64,000 nt of DNA from Megaleporinus macrocephalus (GCA_021613375.1 CM038721.1:6843986-6907985); one strand, 5' to 3'. Shown: positions 22,201 through 34,984, numbered from the stretch's first letter. Numbers and translations: made by a program. Notes: generated by a model not told the origin, from the sequence alone.

Positions 22201-22431
22201 ACAACGTAAAATACAATAAAAGTAAATACAACGTAACAGTTTGTTTCCCTCTTGTATTCCTCTCTCACACTATCTCTTGATTAGTGAGAGACGTGAGCTC
22301 TTGGTTGTGTTTAACTCTGGGCTGATGGTGTCAGGGCTATTCTCATACACATATGAAGGAGCTCGTTGGTGAGCCTGAGACGCTTTTTGTTCTTAATAAT
22401 GTTTATTGTGGAGGGAAATACTTAAAATCTT
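22201..22431. other. No gene seen
   Basis: Nothing recognised. Confidence 0.4.
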
Positions 22432-23187
22432 TCTCTGACTCGCTTATTCTCTGACTCGCTTTATTCTCTGACTCACATTATGCTCCGACTTGCTTTATTC
22501 TTCGACTCGCTTTATTCTCTGACTCGCTTTATTGTCCGACTTGCTTTATTCTCTGACTCAATTTATTTTCTGACTAGCTTTATTGTCCGACTCGATTTAT
22601 TCTCTGACTCGTTTTATTCTCCGACTCGCTTTATTCTCTGACTCGCTTTATCCTCCGACTCGCTTTATTCTTCGACTCGCTTTATTCTTCGACTCGTTTT
22701 ATTCTCCGACTCGCTTTATTCTCTGACTCGCTTTATCCTCCGACTTGCTTTATTCTTCGACTCGCTTTATTCTTCGACTCCCTTTATTCTCTGACTCGCT
22801 TTATTCTCCGACTCGCTTTATTCTTCGACTCGCTTTATTCTTCGACTCCCTTTATTCTTCGACTCGCTTTATTCTTCGACTCCCTTTATTCTCTGACTCG
22901 CTTTATTCTCTGACTCGCTTTATTCTCCGACTCGCTTTATTCTCCAACTCGCTTTATTCTCCGACTTGCTTTATTCTCCAACTCGCTTTATTTTCTGACT
23001 CGCTTTATTCTCCGACTCAAATTATTCTCCGACTTGATTTACTCTCTGACTCAATTTATTCTCTGACTCGATTTACTCTCTGACTTGATTTATTCTCCGA
23101 CTCGGGTTTATTCTCTGACTCGGATTTATTCTCTGACTCACTTTATTCTCTGACTCGCTTTATTCCCCGACTCGCTTTATTCTCCAA
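22432..23187. repeat. 17-bp minisatellite, inverted relative to 3.9-4.7 kb
   Basis: Units read CTCGCTTTATTCTCTGA. The reverse complement differs from the 3.9-kb unit at essentially one position (AAAGC versus AAAGT, with TCAG/TCGG variants). About 44 units are present. Most have TGACTCG or CGACTCG rather than the AP-1 heptamer. Confidence 0.95.
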
Positions 23188-23449
23188 CAAGACAAGAAAA
23201 GACAAGAAAAGCTCAAGAAAAGCTCCGGCTCTTAAAATAAACACTGAAAAAATTAAATCATTCTCAGTAGTTTATCACTTTGGGTCCACATTGGACAACG
23301 TCTGGGTCTGGACCCGGACTGCGGTCCACCAGAATGACTAGTGTTTGTATCAGACATCTTTCATCAACAGTGTGTGTTCATTCAGTGAAACAAGAGTGGA
23401 GCAATTTCCCCAGTTCTCTCAAAGATCAAAGCTTTAAATGCTCTTTATC
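23188..23449. other. No gene seen
   Basis: Short AAGAAAAG repeats at about 23190-23225, otherwise unique-looking. Confidence 0.4.
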
Positions 23450-23835
23450 TGATGGAAACAGTTTGGGTGGTCTACCAGGCATTGAGGTGTGACGTTTGCT
23501 TCCAGAATTTGCTGGTATTTAATGGAATCCATAATAATTCTGGCCATGAAATGTTTCCAGTGCCACTAGCCGCAACACAAGGTCTAAGCATGATCAAACC
23601 ACCATCGTGCCTAACAGTTGGAGAAAAGGGGTTCTTTTTTGGAACAGCTTGTTTAGATGTTTAGAGGTTCCCTTGACGGTCATGTCACTTCCACTCCAGA
23701 GTCTACTCAATCTTCCTGAAGGTCTTCTGCAGTTTTGATTTGCATGTCTAGCAATCCTATGAGCAGCTGCCCAGGACACTGTCCATTAAAATAATTGGGG
23801 CCCACAAAGGAGAAGCTATAAGAAGACAGCAAAGT
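23450..23835. mobile_element. Relic of a common teleost dispersed repeat
   Basis: Contains TTTGCTTCCAGAATTTGCTG, GAAATGTTTCCAGTGCCACT, AGCATGATCAAACCACCATC and AACAGTTGGAGAAA, phrases I recognise from an abundant fish transposon-derived repeat. The right end (23770-23830) is found inverted at 24455-24530 and 24950-25035. The superfamily is not assigned. Confidence 0.5.
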
Positions 23836-23934
23836 GTTTTCATGTTGGCTCTCAGTTCCTGATGTTATTTAGAAATTAAGAAATACTGGGAATGGTAGCA
23901 GTCAAGTCAAAGTGGTGAAGACCATGAAAACCTT

Positions 23935-25290
23935 CCTAGAGAGCTGCTGATTGTTTGAGGAGTCGGAGCATCTACAAAGCTTTGAAATTTGCATCATCTG
24001 GTCTTACCTAATGAGCCCAAACGAGCTCATTCAGGTTTGAGACTTGGGTAAAAGTTATCTGAGAACTCAAATCTCTTGGGTTGGTCAATCTTGGTGGTTG
24101 CTACTCTCGTACAAGCCAAAAATAACACACTGATCTTGCTTCAAATGTTGAGAAGAATGTTTCGTCTCAAAGTCTTTTTGGAGAGTCGGATCATCTTCTG
24201 CTCATTTAACTGTTCACAGTAACTGAAATATGATAAGTGATCCTTTCACCTTCACCTGAAAAGAGGAGGTGGCACGGAGCGACGCAGCTCATGAGCTGCT
24301 CAAAGGTGTGGAGCGAGACCAAGAGGGGTGTACATTTAAGGCGGCCAAGGTGTAGTGAATTTTGAGGCAGTTGAAGTAGAGTGTAGCTTGAGGCAGGGGT
24401 GTACATTTAAGGCAGCCAAGGTGTAGCGAATTTTGAGGCAGTCCAAGAGCAATGGACTGTCTTCTTATAGCTTCTCCTGCTTTGTGGGCCCCAATTATTT
24501 TAATGCTCAGTGTCCTGGGCACCTGCCTGGAGGAGCCCCCACTGCTGATTGTTGAAGGTTTGAGGAGTCGGAGCATCTACAAAGCTTTGAAATTTGTATC
24601 ATCTGGTCTTACCTAATGAGCCCAAACGAGCTCATTCAGGTTTGATACTTGGGTAAAAGTTATCTGAGAACTCAAATCTCTTGGGTTGGTCAATCTTGGT
24701 GGTCGCTACTCTCGTACAAGCCAAAAATAACACATTAATCTTGCTTCAAATGTTTCTTCTTGGAGAGTCGGATCATCTTCAGCTCATTTAACTGTTCACA
24801 GTAACTGAAATATGATAAGTGATCTTTTCACCTTCGTCTGAAAGGAGGAGGTGGCACGGAGGGACACAGCTCATGAGCTGCTCAAAGGTGTGGAGCGAGT
24901 CCAAGAGGGGTGTACATTTAAGGCGACCAAGGTGTAGTGAATTTTGAGGCAGTCCAAGAGCAATGGACTGTCTTCTTATAGCTTCTCCTGCTTTGTGGGC
25001 CCCAATTAATTTAATGCTCAGTGTCCTGGGCAGCTGCCTAAAAGAGTTTGAGGAGTCGGAGCATCTACAAAGCTTTGAAATTTGCATCATCTGGTCTTTC
25101 CTAATGAGCCCAAACGAGCTCATTCAGGTTTGAGACTGGGGTAAAAGTTATCTGAGAACTCAAATCTCTTGGGTTGGTCAATCTTGGTGGTCGCTACTCT
25201 CGTACAAGCCAAAAATAACACACTAAGAATGTTTAATCTTGATGCCGTTTTGGAGAGTTGGATCATCTTCTGCTCATTTAACTGTTCACC
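23935..25290. repeat. Direct triplication of a ~0.5-kb segment
   Basis: GAGGAGTCGGAGCATCTACA, CAAACGAGCTCATTCAGGTT and GGTTGGTCAATCTTGGTGGT occur in the same order starting at about 23957, 24560 and 25050. The first two copies continue into a GCTCATGAGCTGCTCAAAGG block and a few units of the 26-bp minisatellite. The third stops earlier, at about 25290. A fourth partial copy is at 26110-26300. Confidence 0.85.
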
Positions 25291-25781
25291 GTAACTGAAA
25301 TGTTGACCACCGGTGCCCAAACCCTGGCCTACCACTGTATGTACTATGTGTTTAATGTCTTGGCTCTAAAAATCAAGATATTTAATCCCATATCTGTAGT
25401 AGAGACTCTGCGGATAGGCCGTAATGGCAAGCATTACTCCTCTTGTACCTCAGGAACTGAAGTCAGGATGAGTCAGGATGTTCCTTTGCTCCAAAAAATA
25501 GAAATCATCTCACAGTGGCCGTGAAACAAGGTCCTGAGTCATACTGACCGAAGCCCAGCAAAGCAATAAACATGCAGTTGAGGAAGCCAATGTGATTATA
25601 ATGTATTTAATAGCGTTTAATGTTTAATGATTGCCAGCAGAAGGTTTTTCTGACCCAGATTAGGCGCAGCGCTGCAGTAGGCACTCTTTGTCTGAAAGCT
25701 CGCAGCTAGTTCTGGCTGACAGGAGAAATAAACAGTTTTATGCAATGAGTGCCAGAGCCTATTTGATATGTCAGGGAGATA
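25291..25781. other. No gene seen
   Basis: Unique-looking sequence with no supported exon. Confidence 0.4.
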
Positions 25782-26079
25782 CGGAAAGAGAGAGGGGAGA
25801 GAGAGAGAGAGAGAGAGAGAGAGTATGTGAGGAGACTGCTGGGGGAGAGAGCGAGAGAGAGAGAGAGAGAGAGCGGGAGCGCAGAGAGGATCCTGTCCAG
25901 CTGATTAGCAGTGCAGAGGGTGCACATCGGGAGCGTGTCTGTTTACAGCTGACCACAGTGAATGGCCACACTGTACCGTTCAATGAAAGAGCCTTTCAGA
26001 GCCCAAGTCGACGAAAGAGAGAGAGAGAGAGATGATCACGTCAGGAGAGAGCGAGAGAGAGAGAGAGCGAGAGAGAGTC
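25782..26079. repeat. Interrupted (GA)n purine-rich tracts
   Basis: GA runs at about 25784-25822, 25848-25874, 26018-26032 and 26045-26078 are separated by ordinary sequence. The arginine/glutamate-rich frames across this region arise from these runs. Confidence 0.9.
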
Positions 26080-26109
26080 CATATGGGGGGTGAAGGCTTG
26101 CCGCGAGGG

Positions 26110-26300
26110 CAGATAAGTGATCTTTTCACCTTCGCCTGAAAGGAGGAGGTGGCACGGAGGGACGCAGCTCATGAGCTGCTCAAAGGCGTGGAGCGAGTCC
26201 AAGCGGGGTGCACATTTAAGGCAGTCAAGGTGTAGTGAATTTTGAGGCAGCTGAAGTAGAGTGTAGCTTGAGGCAGTCCAAGAGCACTGGACCTTGAGGC
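26110..26300. repeat. Fourth partial copy of the 24-kb segment, leading into the 26-bp array
   Basis: CACGGAGGGACGCAGCTCAT and GAGCTGCTCAAAGGCGTGGA match the triplicated segment. The copy continues directly into the long 26-bp array, suggesting the triplicated copies derive from this left edge of the array. Confidence 0.8.
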
Positions 26301-28245
26301 TAACCCAAGTGTACTGTATCTTGGGGTAGCTAAAGTGGAGTGTATCTTTAGGTGGCCTAAGCAGAGTGGATCATGATGCAGCTCAAGTGAAGTATAATAT
26401 AATGCAGTCCTACTGAGGCAGCTCAAGGAGAGGGCATTTTGAGGCAGCCCAAATAGAGTCCAAGGTAAAGTCAGTAGATGGTATTTTGAGGTAAAGTCCA
26501 AGTACACTTGAGGCAGCCTATATGGAGTGCATTTTATGGAAGCTCAAATGGAGTCCATCCTGCAGTCGCTGGATGTTGTTTTGAGGCACTTTGGATGGGC
26601 ATTTTGAGGCACCGCAAGAGGAGTGTATTTTAAGGCACTGCAAGCGTAATGTAAGTAGACACGTCCTATGAAGAGTACATCCCAAGTAAAGTGCAGTTAG
26701 AGGCAGAGAAAGTGGAGTGACTCTAAGGCATCCCAACCGGAGTCCAGTTGAGGCAATTTAAGTGGAGTGTAATCTGAGGCATGGCAAGTGGAATGTACCT
26801 CAACGTCTCTGATGTAGAGTGTGTTTTGAGGGATCCCAAATGAAGTACAATCTTATGTCAGTGGATGGTATTTTGAGGCAGTGCCACTCAAGTGCACCTG
26901 AGGCAAACCAAGCACAATTTACATTTGTCATAGATAAAGTCATTCCAGCTGCAGACGACTTTAGGCAGCCCAAATAGAGTGCACTTTGAGGTAGCCTAAG
27001 TAGAGTGTACTTTGGAGTAGTCCAGATGATGTGAATTTTAAGGCAGTGCAAGTGGAGTCCACTCTGATGCAACCCAAGTGCAAATTTCCTGAGAGTATTC
27101 TTTGTGGTAAAAATGGAGGGTAATCTACAGCAGTCCACTTGAGGCATTACAACTGGATTTCACTGTGAGGTAGCCCCAGTGGAGTGTTCTTGAGCTAGCC
27201 CAATTGACACTGATTTTGAGGTAGCCCAAATGGAGTTTACTTTGTGGTAGCCTAAATGGAGTCCACATTGAGGTAGCCCAAGTGGAGTGTACTTTGAGGT
27301 AGCCCAAGTGGAGTGTACTTCGAGGTAGCCCAAGTGGAGTGCACTTTGAGCTAGCCCAATTGGAGTTGATTTTGAGGCAGCCCAAGTGGACTGTTCTTAG
27401 AGGTAACCCAATTGGAGTTCGCTTTGAGGCTACCCCATTGGAGTTAACTTTGAGGTAACCTAAGTGGAGAGTACTTTGAGCTAGCCCGGTTGGAGTTAAT
27501 TTTTAGGTAGCCCAAGTGGAGTGTACTTTGAGGTAGCCCAGTTGAAGTTCACTTTGTGGCAGCCCAACTGCCTTTTACTTTGAGGTAGCCCAATTGGATT
27601 CACTTTTTGCGGTAGCCCAAGAAGAAGATTTTAAGGTAGCCCAACTGTAGTCTACTTTAAGGCAGCCTAAATTTGAGGGCCCTCTGATTCAAATGTTTCT
27701 TAATCAAATCAAATGTATAACAAATGTTTACTTTGAGGTAGCCCAGGTGGAGTGTACTTTGAGGTAGCCCAGGTGAATTGTACTTTGAGCTAGCCCAAGC
27801 AGTGTGTACTTTGAGCTAGCCCAAGTGGAGTGTACTTCGAGGTAGCCCAAGTGGAGTGTACTTTGAGCTAGCCCAAGTGGAGTGTACTTTGAGGTAGCCC
27901 AAGTGGAGTGTACTTCGAGGTAGCCCAAGTGGAGTGCACTTTGAGCTAGCCCAATTGGAGTTGATTTTGAGGCAGCCCAAGTGGACTGTTCTTAGAGGTA
28001 ACCCAATTGGAGTTCGCTTTGAGGTAACCTAAGTGGAGAGTACTTTGAGCTAGCCCGGTTGGAGTTCATTTTGAGGTAGCCCAAGTGGAGTGTACTTTGA
28101 GGTAGCCCAGTTGAAGTTCACTTTGTGGCAGCCCAACTGCCTTTTACTTTGAGGTAGCCCAATTGGATTCACTTTTTGCGGTAGCCCAAGAAGAAGATTT
28201 TAAGGTAGTCCACTTTAAGGCAGCTCAAATTTGAGGGCCCTCTGA
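26215..28245. repeat. 26-bp minisatellite, block 1
   Basis: Units contain GAGGTAGCCCAAGTGGAGTG plus TACTTT. They are strongly diverged at 26.2-27.1 kb and regular from about 27.15 kb. A segment of about 0.56-0.6 kb is tandemly duplicated: GCACTTTGAGCTAGCCCAAT at 27341 and 27936, CCTCTGATTCAAATGTTTCT at 27681 and 28239. The duplicate includes about 50 bases of non-array sequence, so it is a segmental event rather than unit slippage. Confidence 0.9.
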
Positions 28246-28849
28246 TTCAAATGTTTCTTAATCAAATCAAATGTATAACAAATGTTTAACACAGTTGCCA
28301 AAAGTAAACGACTAAACGACAAAATGTTGTAGTTGCCATATATTTTATTATAGTGTGAAATCTGTACGTATTTCAATCCAATCAATCCAAAGCACATTTT
28401 CATTTAATGCGAGTTTCCCTATGAGCTGCTCAGAACTGCTTAGTGAGTTTAGGCGACATTTACTGCGAAGCTCCATTCCTGGGCTGCTCTTTGCTCCTGT
28501 CTTCTCCATTTCCTTTTTTTTCTCTCTCTCTCTCTCTCCCTCTCTCTCTCTCTCTCTACCAAACCCGGTGCGAAAAACCTGGCAGCAACACCGACGCCAC
28601 ATGTGGGATTCATTAAGACTTGTTTCAAAATGATCTGGCTATACTCAGGGGTGTTACTTTATTAAAGAAACGTATTTGTCTGCTGCACTGATTTAAGGTT
28701 TTATCTGCAAAAATTGCAATTACAAGCAGCTGCGTGCCGGAGCTCCTAGCGGCACGGCTGGAATGAAAACGGCTGCCATGAGACGGGAATACCAGAGATT
28801 AACAGGTTAATGGCAATGGTCAAGTGTAAAGTGAGGAGTTCAGTTGGAG
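28246..28849. other. Spacer inside the 26-bp array; CT microsatellite
   Basis: Non-repetitive sequence separating the two array blocks, with a (CT)n run at 28521-28557. No exon supported. Confidence 0.6.
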
Positions 28850-29645
28850 CTAGCCTGATTGGAGTTCATTTCGAAGTAGCCCAATTGTAGTTCACTTTGT
28901 CGTAGCCTAAATGGAACCTACATTGAGGTAGCCTAAGTTGAATGTACTTTGAGGTAGCCCAATTGGCATTCACTTTAAGGTAGCCAAAGCAGAGTTCCCT
29001 TTAAGGTAGCCCAATTGGATTTCACTTTAAGGTAGCCGAAGCAGAGTTCCCTTTAAGGTAGCCCAATTGGATTTCACTTTAAGGTAGCCGAAGCAGAGTT
29101 CCCTTTGAGGTAGCCTAATTGGCATTCACTTTAAGGTAGCCCAAGTGATGTGTACTTTGATGTAGCCCAATTGAAGTTCACTTTGAGCTAGCCCAATTGG
29201 AGTTCATTGTGAGGTAGCCCAGGTAAAGTGTTCCTTGAGGTAGCTCAAGCGGTGTGTACTTTGAGGTAGCCCAATTGGATTTCACTTTGAGGTAGCCCAA
29301 GTGGTGTGTACATTGAGCTAGCCCGATTGGAGTTCATTTTGAGCTAGCCCAAGTGGAGTGTACTTTGAGGTAGCCCAAGTGAAGTGTTCTATGAAGTAGC
29401 CCAGGTGAAGTGTACTTTGAGGTAGCCCAAGTGGAGTGTACTTTGAGCTAGCCCAAGTGGAGTGTACTTTGAGGTAGCCCAAGTGGAGTCTACTTTGAGG
29501 TAGCCCAGGTGAAGTGTACTTTGAGGTAGCCCAAGAGGTGTGTACTTTGAGCTAGCCCAAGTGGAGTATACTTTGAGCTAGCCCAAGTGGAGTGTACTTT
29601 GAGCTAGCCCAAGTGGAGTGTACTTTGAGCTAGCCCAGGTGAAGT
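28850..29645. repeat. 26-bp minisatellite, block 2
   Basis: Same unit and orientation as block 1. Variants GAGCTAGCCC and GAGGTAGCCC alternate. The most uniform units are at the right side (29380-29645). Confidence 0.95.
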
Positions 29646-30347
29646 GTTCATTAATGGTTAAAAAAAACGAGGAAATTGTGTGAAAATAAACAACAGACAG
29701 CTAATTACATGTCAATCATAGTTAGATATGGGACAAAAAGCACATTTGCTGATTTAAATCTTAATCGCGACTGCTCAGCCCTCATATCCTCCTAAAATGC
29801 AGCGCTTGTTTAATGCACTATGACCCAAACCGCTCCGACGTGTAACGGTATCGATGCTGAGAATCTCACGCTTGCAAACGCGCCCAAGTTCACTGCAACT
29901 GGCCTCAAATATGCCTGCTCGCGTGAGGTCAGTCCGTCTGCTGAAATCAAAGCCCAGCAAATGAGAGAGTCTGTGAAACAGAGAAGGGAACACAGAACCA
30001 CCTCGATGTAAACCCGAGATAATGTCAATCTCCAGCCGGGCTCACGTTTCACGCGGCCTAATACAAATAAACCCAATCAGTGGATTTCTTTTCAGGAGCG
30101 AGCGGGAGGCCTTGGGCTTAGGAGGTTCGCAGAGAGGATTACATCAAAACAAAATCTGTATTAATAGCCATATTAATTACGAGCGTTTATTTTTTTCCTT
30201 TATTACGGGTCAAGGTTTTGGTTGACAAGGGCCTTTAAAGCGCTCTAAGAAAACATTTACATGGATATTTACACAAGAATTTTGGTTATATCTGCATTAT
30301 TTGGGGAAATTACCGTTGTACAGCACTATGGAAAGAAGTGGCAATAG
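29646..30347. other. Unique stretch with raised CpG, no gene seen
   Basis: At 29.77-30.13 kb CpG dinucleotides are more frequent than nearby, and frames overlap on both strands. It could be a conserved non-coding block. There is no splice-bounded exon I can defend. Confidence 0.4.
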
Positions 30348-32371
30348 GCTTATATCACAATACCTACATTTAGAGTTATACATTCAACCTAATGAGAAAC
30401 TGTAGACTCAGTTTATATCACAATACCTACATTTAGAGTTATACATTCAACCTAATGAGACACTGTAGACTCAGTTTATATCACGATACCTACATTTAGA
30501 GTTATACATTCAACCTAATGAGAAACTGTAGACTCCATTTATATTACAATACCTACATTTAGAGTTATATATTCAACCTAATGAGAAACTGTAGACTCAG
30601 TTTATATCACAATACCTACATTTAGAGTTATACATTCAACCTAATGAGAAACTGTAGACTCAGTTTATATCACAATACCTACATTTAGAGTTATACATTC
30701 AACCTAATGAGAAACCGTAGACTCCATTTATATTACAATACCTACATTTAGAGTTATATATTCAACCTAATGAGAAACTGTAGACTCAGTTTATATCACA
30801 ATACCTACATTTAGAGTTATACATTCAACCTAATGAGAAACTGTAGACTCAGTTTATATCACAATACCTACATTTAGAGTTATACATTCAACCTAATAAG
30901 AAACCGTAGACTCAGTTTATATCACAGTACCTACATTTTGAGTTATACATTCAACCTAATGAGAAACTGTAGACCCAGTTTATAAAACAATACCAACATT
31001 TAGAGTGAGTTACACATTCAACCTAATCAGAAACTGTGGACTCAGTATATATCACAATACCTACATTTAGAGTTATACATTCAACCTAATGAGAAACTGT
31101 AGACTCAGTTTATATCACAATACCTACATTTAGAGTTATACATTCAACCTAATGAGAAACTGTAGACTCAGTTTATATCACAATACCTACATTTAGAGTT
31201 ATACATTCAACCTAATGAGACACTGTAGACTCAGTTTATATCACGATACCTACATTTAGAGTTATACATTCAACCTAATGAGAAACTGTAGACTCCATTT
31301 ATATTACAATACCTACATTTAGAGTTATATATTCAACCTAATGAGAAACTGTAGACTCAGTTTATATCACAATACCTACATTTAGAGTTATACATTCAAC
31401 CTAATGAGAAACTGTAGACTCAGTTTATATCACAATACCTACATTTAGAGTTATACATTCAACCTAATGAGAAACCGTAGACTCAGTTTATATCACAGTA
31501 CCTACATTTTGAGTTATACATTCAACCTAATGAGAAACTGTAGACCCAGTTTATAAAACAATACCAACATTTAGAGTGAGTTACACATTCAACCTAATCA
31601 GAAACTGTGGACTCAGTATATATCACAATACCTACATTTAGAGTTATACATTCAACCTAATGAGAAACTGTAGACTCAGTTTATATCACAATACCTACAT
31701 TTAGAGTTATACATTCAACCTAATGAGAAACTGTAGACTCAGTTTATATCACAATACCTACATTTAGAGTTATACATTCAGCATAATGAGAAACTGTAGA
31801 CTCAGTTTATATCACAATACCTACATTTAGAGTTATACATTCAACCTAATGAGATACTGTACTTAGTTTATATCACAATACCTACATTTAGAGTTATACA
31901 TTCAACCTGATGAGAAACTGTAGATTCAGTTTATATCACAATACCTACATTTAGAGTTATACATTCAACCTAATGAGAAACTGTAGACTCAGTTTATATC
32001 ACAATACCTACATTTAGAGTTATACATTCAACCTGATGAGAAACTGTAGATTCAGTTTATATCACAATACCTACATTTAGAGTTATACATTCAACCTAAT
32101 GAGATACTGTACTTAGTTTATATCACAATACCTACATTTAGAGTTATACATTCAACCTGATGAGAAACTGTAGATTCAGTTTATATCACAATACCTACAT
32201 TTAGAGTTATACATTCAACCTAATGAGAAACTGTAGACTCAGTTTATATCACAATACCTACATTTAGAGTTATACATTCAACATAATGAGGAACTGTACT
32301 CAGTTTATATCACAATACCTACATTTAGAGAGATGTTATACATTCAACCTAGTGAGAAACTGCAGAATGTG
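30348..32371. repeat. 63-bp minisatellite, block 1 (plus orientation)
   Basis: About 32 units carry ATATCACAATACCTACATTT and ATTCAACCTAATGAGAAACT. Higher-order copying is visible. A distinctive variant run with TACCAACATTTAGAGTGAGT occurs at 30991 and 31562, a GAGACACTGT variant at 30457 and 31217, and a GAGATACTGTACTTAG variant at 31851 and 32101. Confidence 0.95.
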
Positions 32372-33019
32372 ACATGGGTTATTTCACCTCCTCTTGCCCT
32401 TAACTTCACAAGATGCTAAAAAAAACTTTAACGTCGCTCGTGCAATTTATATTGGTTTGTTTATGTGGCTGGCGAACGCAGACACCGGCTGATGATGACT
32501 GCTTTTCGTTCTCAGTTCCTAAAAAAGGTGTTTTCTCTTGTTTAACACGTCTGAATTGACTCCTCAGCTCATTATCGAACACTTTATGAGCTGAGACAGG
32601 TGTGGCATAGCAGGAAAATGTGCAGTGAAGGCTGGGGGTTAGAGTCACTGCACTTTGCTGGAGTTCCCACCCTGAAGTTCAGCTCCCTTCAGGTTAAGAC
32701 GGAGCTTTTGTTTGCTAAACTGGGACACTGGCCTGTTTTCAAGGCTATTTTCAACAATTAGGCTAATGCTTTTGTTTTGTTATTTATTAAGGCTTATGTA
32801 TTAAGTCTCAGTCATTTTGGTCTAGGATCACAAGAGACTGATAATTGTACCAGGGTTGGGTGAGGCTATAAGGGGTCATATCCTTTATTTTTCTTGTATT
32901 TGTGGTTGGTATAGTGTTTCACTCTAAAAATAAAGCTTCAGGCCAACAACAAAAAAATTAAATAAGATAAGGCAAGGTTTTGCATTAGTGTTTTTAAGAT
33001 TCTGCCAATGGCTGAATTG
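32372..33019. other. Spacer between 63-bp blocks
   Basis: Unique-looking sequence with no supported exon. Confidence 0.5.
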
Positions 33020-33832
33020 TGAGAAACTGTAGAACTGTAGTTTATATCATAATACCTACATTTAGAGTTATACATTTAACCTAATGAGAAACTGTAGACT
33101 CAGTTTACATCACAATACCTACATTTAGATTTATACATTCAACCTAATGAGATAATGTAGACTCAGTTGACATCACAACACCTACATTTAGAGTTATACA
33201 TTCAACATAATGAGAAACTGTACTCAGTTTACATACAATACCTACATTTAGAGTTATACATTCAATCTAACGAGAAACTGTAGACTCAGTTGACATCACA
33301 ATACCTACATTTAGAGTTATACATTCAACCTAATGAGAAACTGTAGACTCAGTTTATATCACAATACCTACATTTAGAGTTATACATTTAACCTAATGAG
33401 AAACTGTAGACTCAGTTTATATCACAATACCTACATTTAGAGTTATACATTCAACATAATGAGAAACTGTACTCAGTTTATATCACAATACCTACATTTA
33501 GAGTTATGCATTCAACCTAACGAGAAACTGTAGACTCAGTTGACATCACAATACCTACATTTAGAGATTAACATTCAACCTAATGAGAAACTGTACTCAG
33601 TTTATATCACAATACCTACATTTAGAGTTATACATTCAACATAATGAGAAATTGTAGACTCAGTTTACATCACAATACCTACATTTAGAGTTATACACTC
33701 AACCTAATGAGAAATTGTAGACTCAGTTTACATCACAATACCTACATTTAGAGTTATACATTCAACCTAATGAGAAAGTGTAGACTCAGTTTACGTCACA
33801 ATACCTACATTCAGTGTTATACATTTAACCTA
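33020..33832. repeat. 63-bp minisatellite, block 2 (plus orientation)
   Basis: About 13 units of the same family as 30.3-32.4 kb, more diverged, with variants such as AGTTGACATCACA and several units shortened by loss of GA in GTAGACTC. Confidence 0.95.
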
Positions 33833-34984
33833 TGTATGTATTGTCTAGACCTAAGTATAGTGAATTAGCTTTTCAGCCACAGCAAGAAGTGTTTTTAGAT
33901 AACATAAACTTATTAACTGTTAATGGGCCTTTTAACTATTAACACAATAAAAGTTAATGTTGAAAGATTTTTAAAGGGTAAACAGGCTTTCATCACCTAT
34001 TAAAACTACTTTTGTATCTCTTACCAAACCCCAGGCTGTGGTTAGTCAGCAGCCTGTGGCGTTGCTGCAGAGTTTATGGATTGGGCAGCTCCTGCAGTGA
34101 CCCGAGCTGTGGGGAGTGTCCACAATGGAGCTTCGCATGTGGCCAACAGAGAAATGTGCTCACTCAGAGGTGATTAGGCCAGCTGAGAACAGTCCTGACT
34201 CTTTTGTCATCGCTGGCCGGCGCTGCACATATGCTCGTCAGTAGTGTATGTGTGTGTGTGTGTGTGGTTGTGTGTGTGTGTGTGTGTGTGTGTTACCCAG
34301 AAGTGCAAGGCCGCGATTTGAGAGCGTTGCTGTTTCTTAGACCACAGACAATTTGAGCTACAGCCTGTTTGAACAGCTGAGACGCGTAAAACCCAGGCTT
34401 GTTCCACTGTGCAGGAATAGGTGGGGCAGGGGTTAAACTGGGATTTGGGTGGGGGGTTGTTGGGTCTTTAACGGGTGCCAACAATGTGGGGACAATATGT
34501 GTGACAATGCGTTCTCTCGTAGCAACTGTTGCGAGGACAACTTGTCAAACTTTTAGGGCTTGGATTGTTACAAAATCCAACACAAACAAGGAGAAATCCT
34601 GCAACCAAACTTCTCAAACTTCTCAAACTAGGTGCTATTTTAACAAGGAACACAAGCAAAACCTGTTATTAATATTATTAATATTAATTTTTACCACATG
34701 TAATGTGTTCCCAGCACATATGACACACCATTAGTTAGAACTTTTCAACCACACTAACTTCCACTACATACATGAGCTTAATGACGAGCTCACCGTCGCC
34801 CCCTACTTTGAGCTCTGCCTTCACAAAATGTGAGATTGGTTTAACTTAACTTAAAAACCAATCTCAAAACTTAACAACCATATTTACCCTACACACTAAT
34901 TAGTCCTGAACTTTTTGTTAGTGTCCATACAGAACATTGAGCTTCTAGTTTAAATTCTACAGTATTGACCAGACCGCCAACAAT
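33833..34984. other. Spacer with TG microsatellite
   Basis: A (TG)n run lies at about 34247-34293. The remainder is unique-looking. Open frames at 34207-34734 overlap on both strands and are unrecognised. Confidence 0.6.

Noticed and set aside
22745..23083. 112-codon frame with a Phe-Ile-Leu-Arg-Leu type repeat
   Set aside because: It lies within the 17-bp array; three units make 51 bases, which keeps the frame open by chance.
25688..26035. Arg/Glu-rich 115-codon frame
   Set aside because: Made by (GA)n microsatellite tracts; the opposite strand gives Ser/Leu frames of similar length.
26169..27928. Several minus-strand frames with a repeated MGYLEVHSTWATSK-like pattern
   Set aside because: Translation of the 26-bp satellite; three units give 78 bases. 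No start or splice context.
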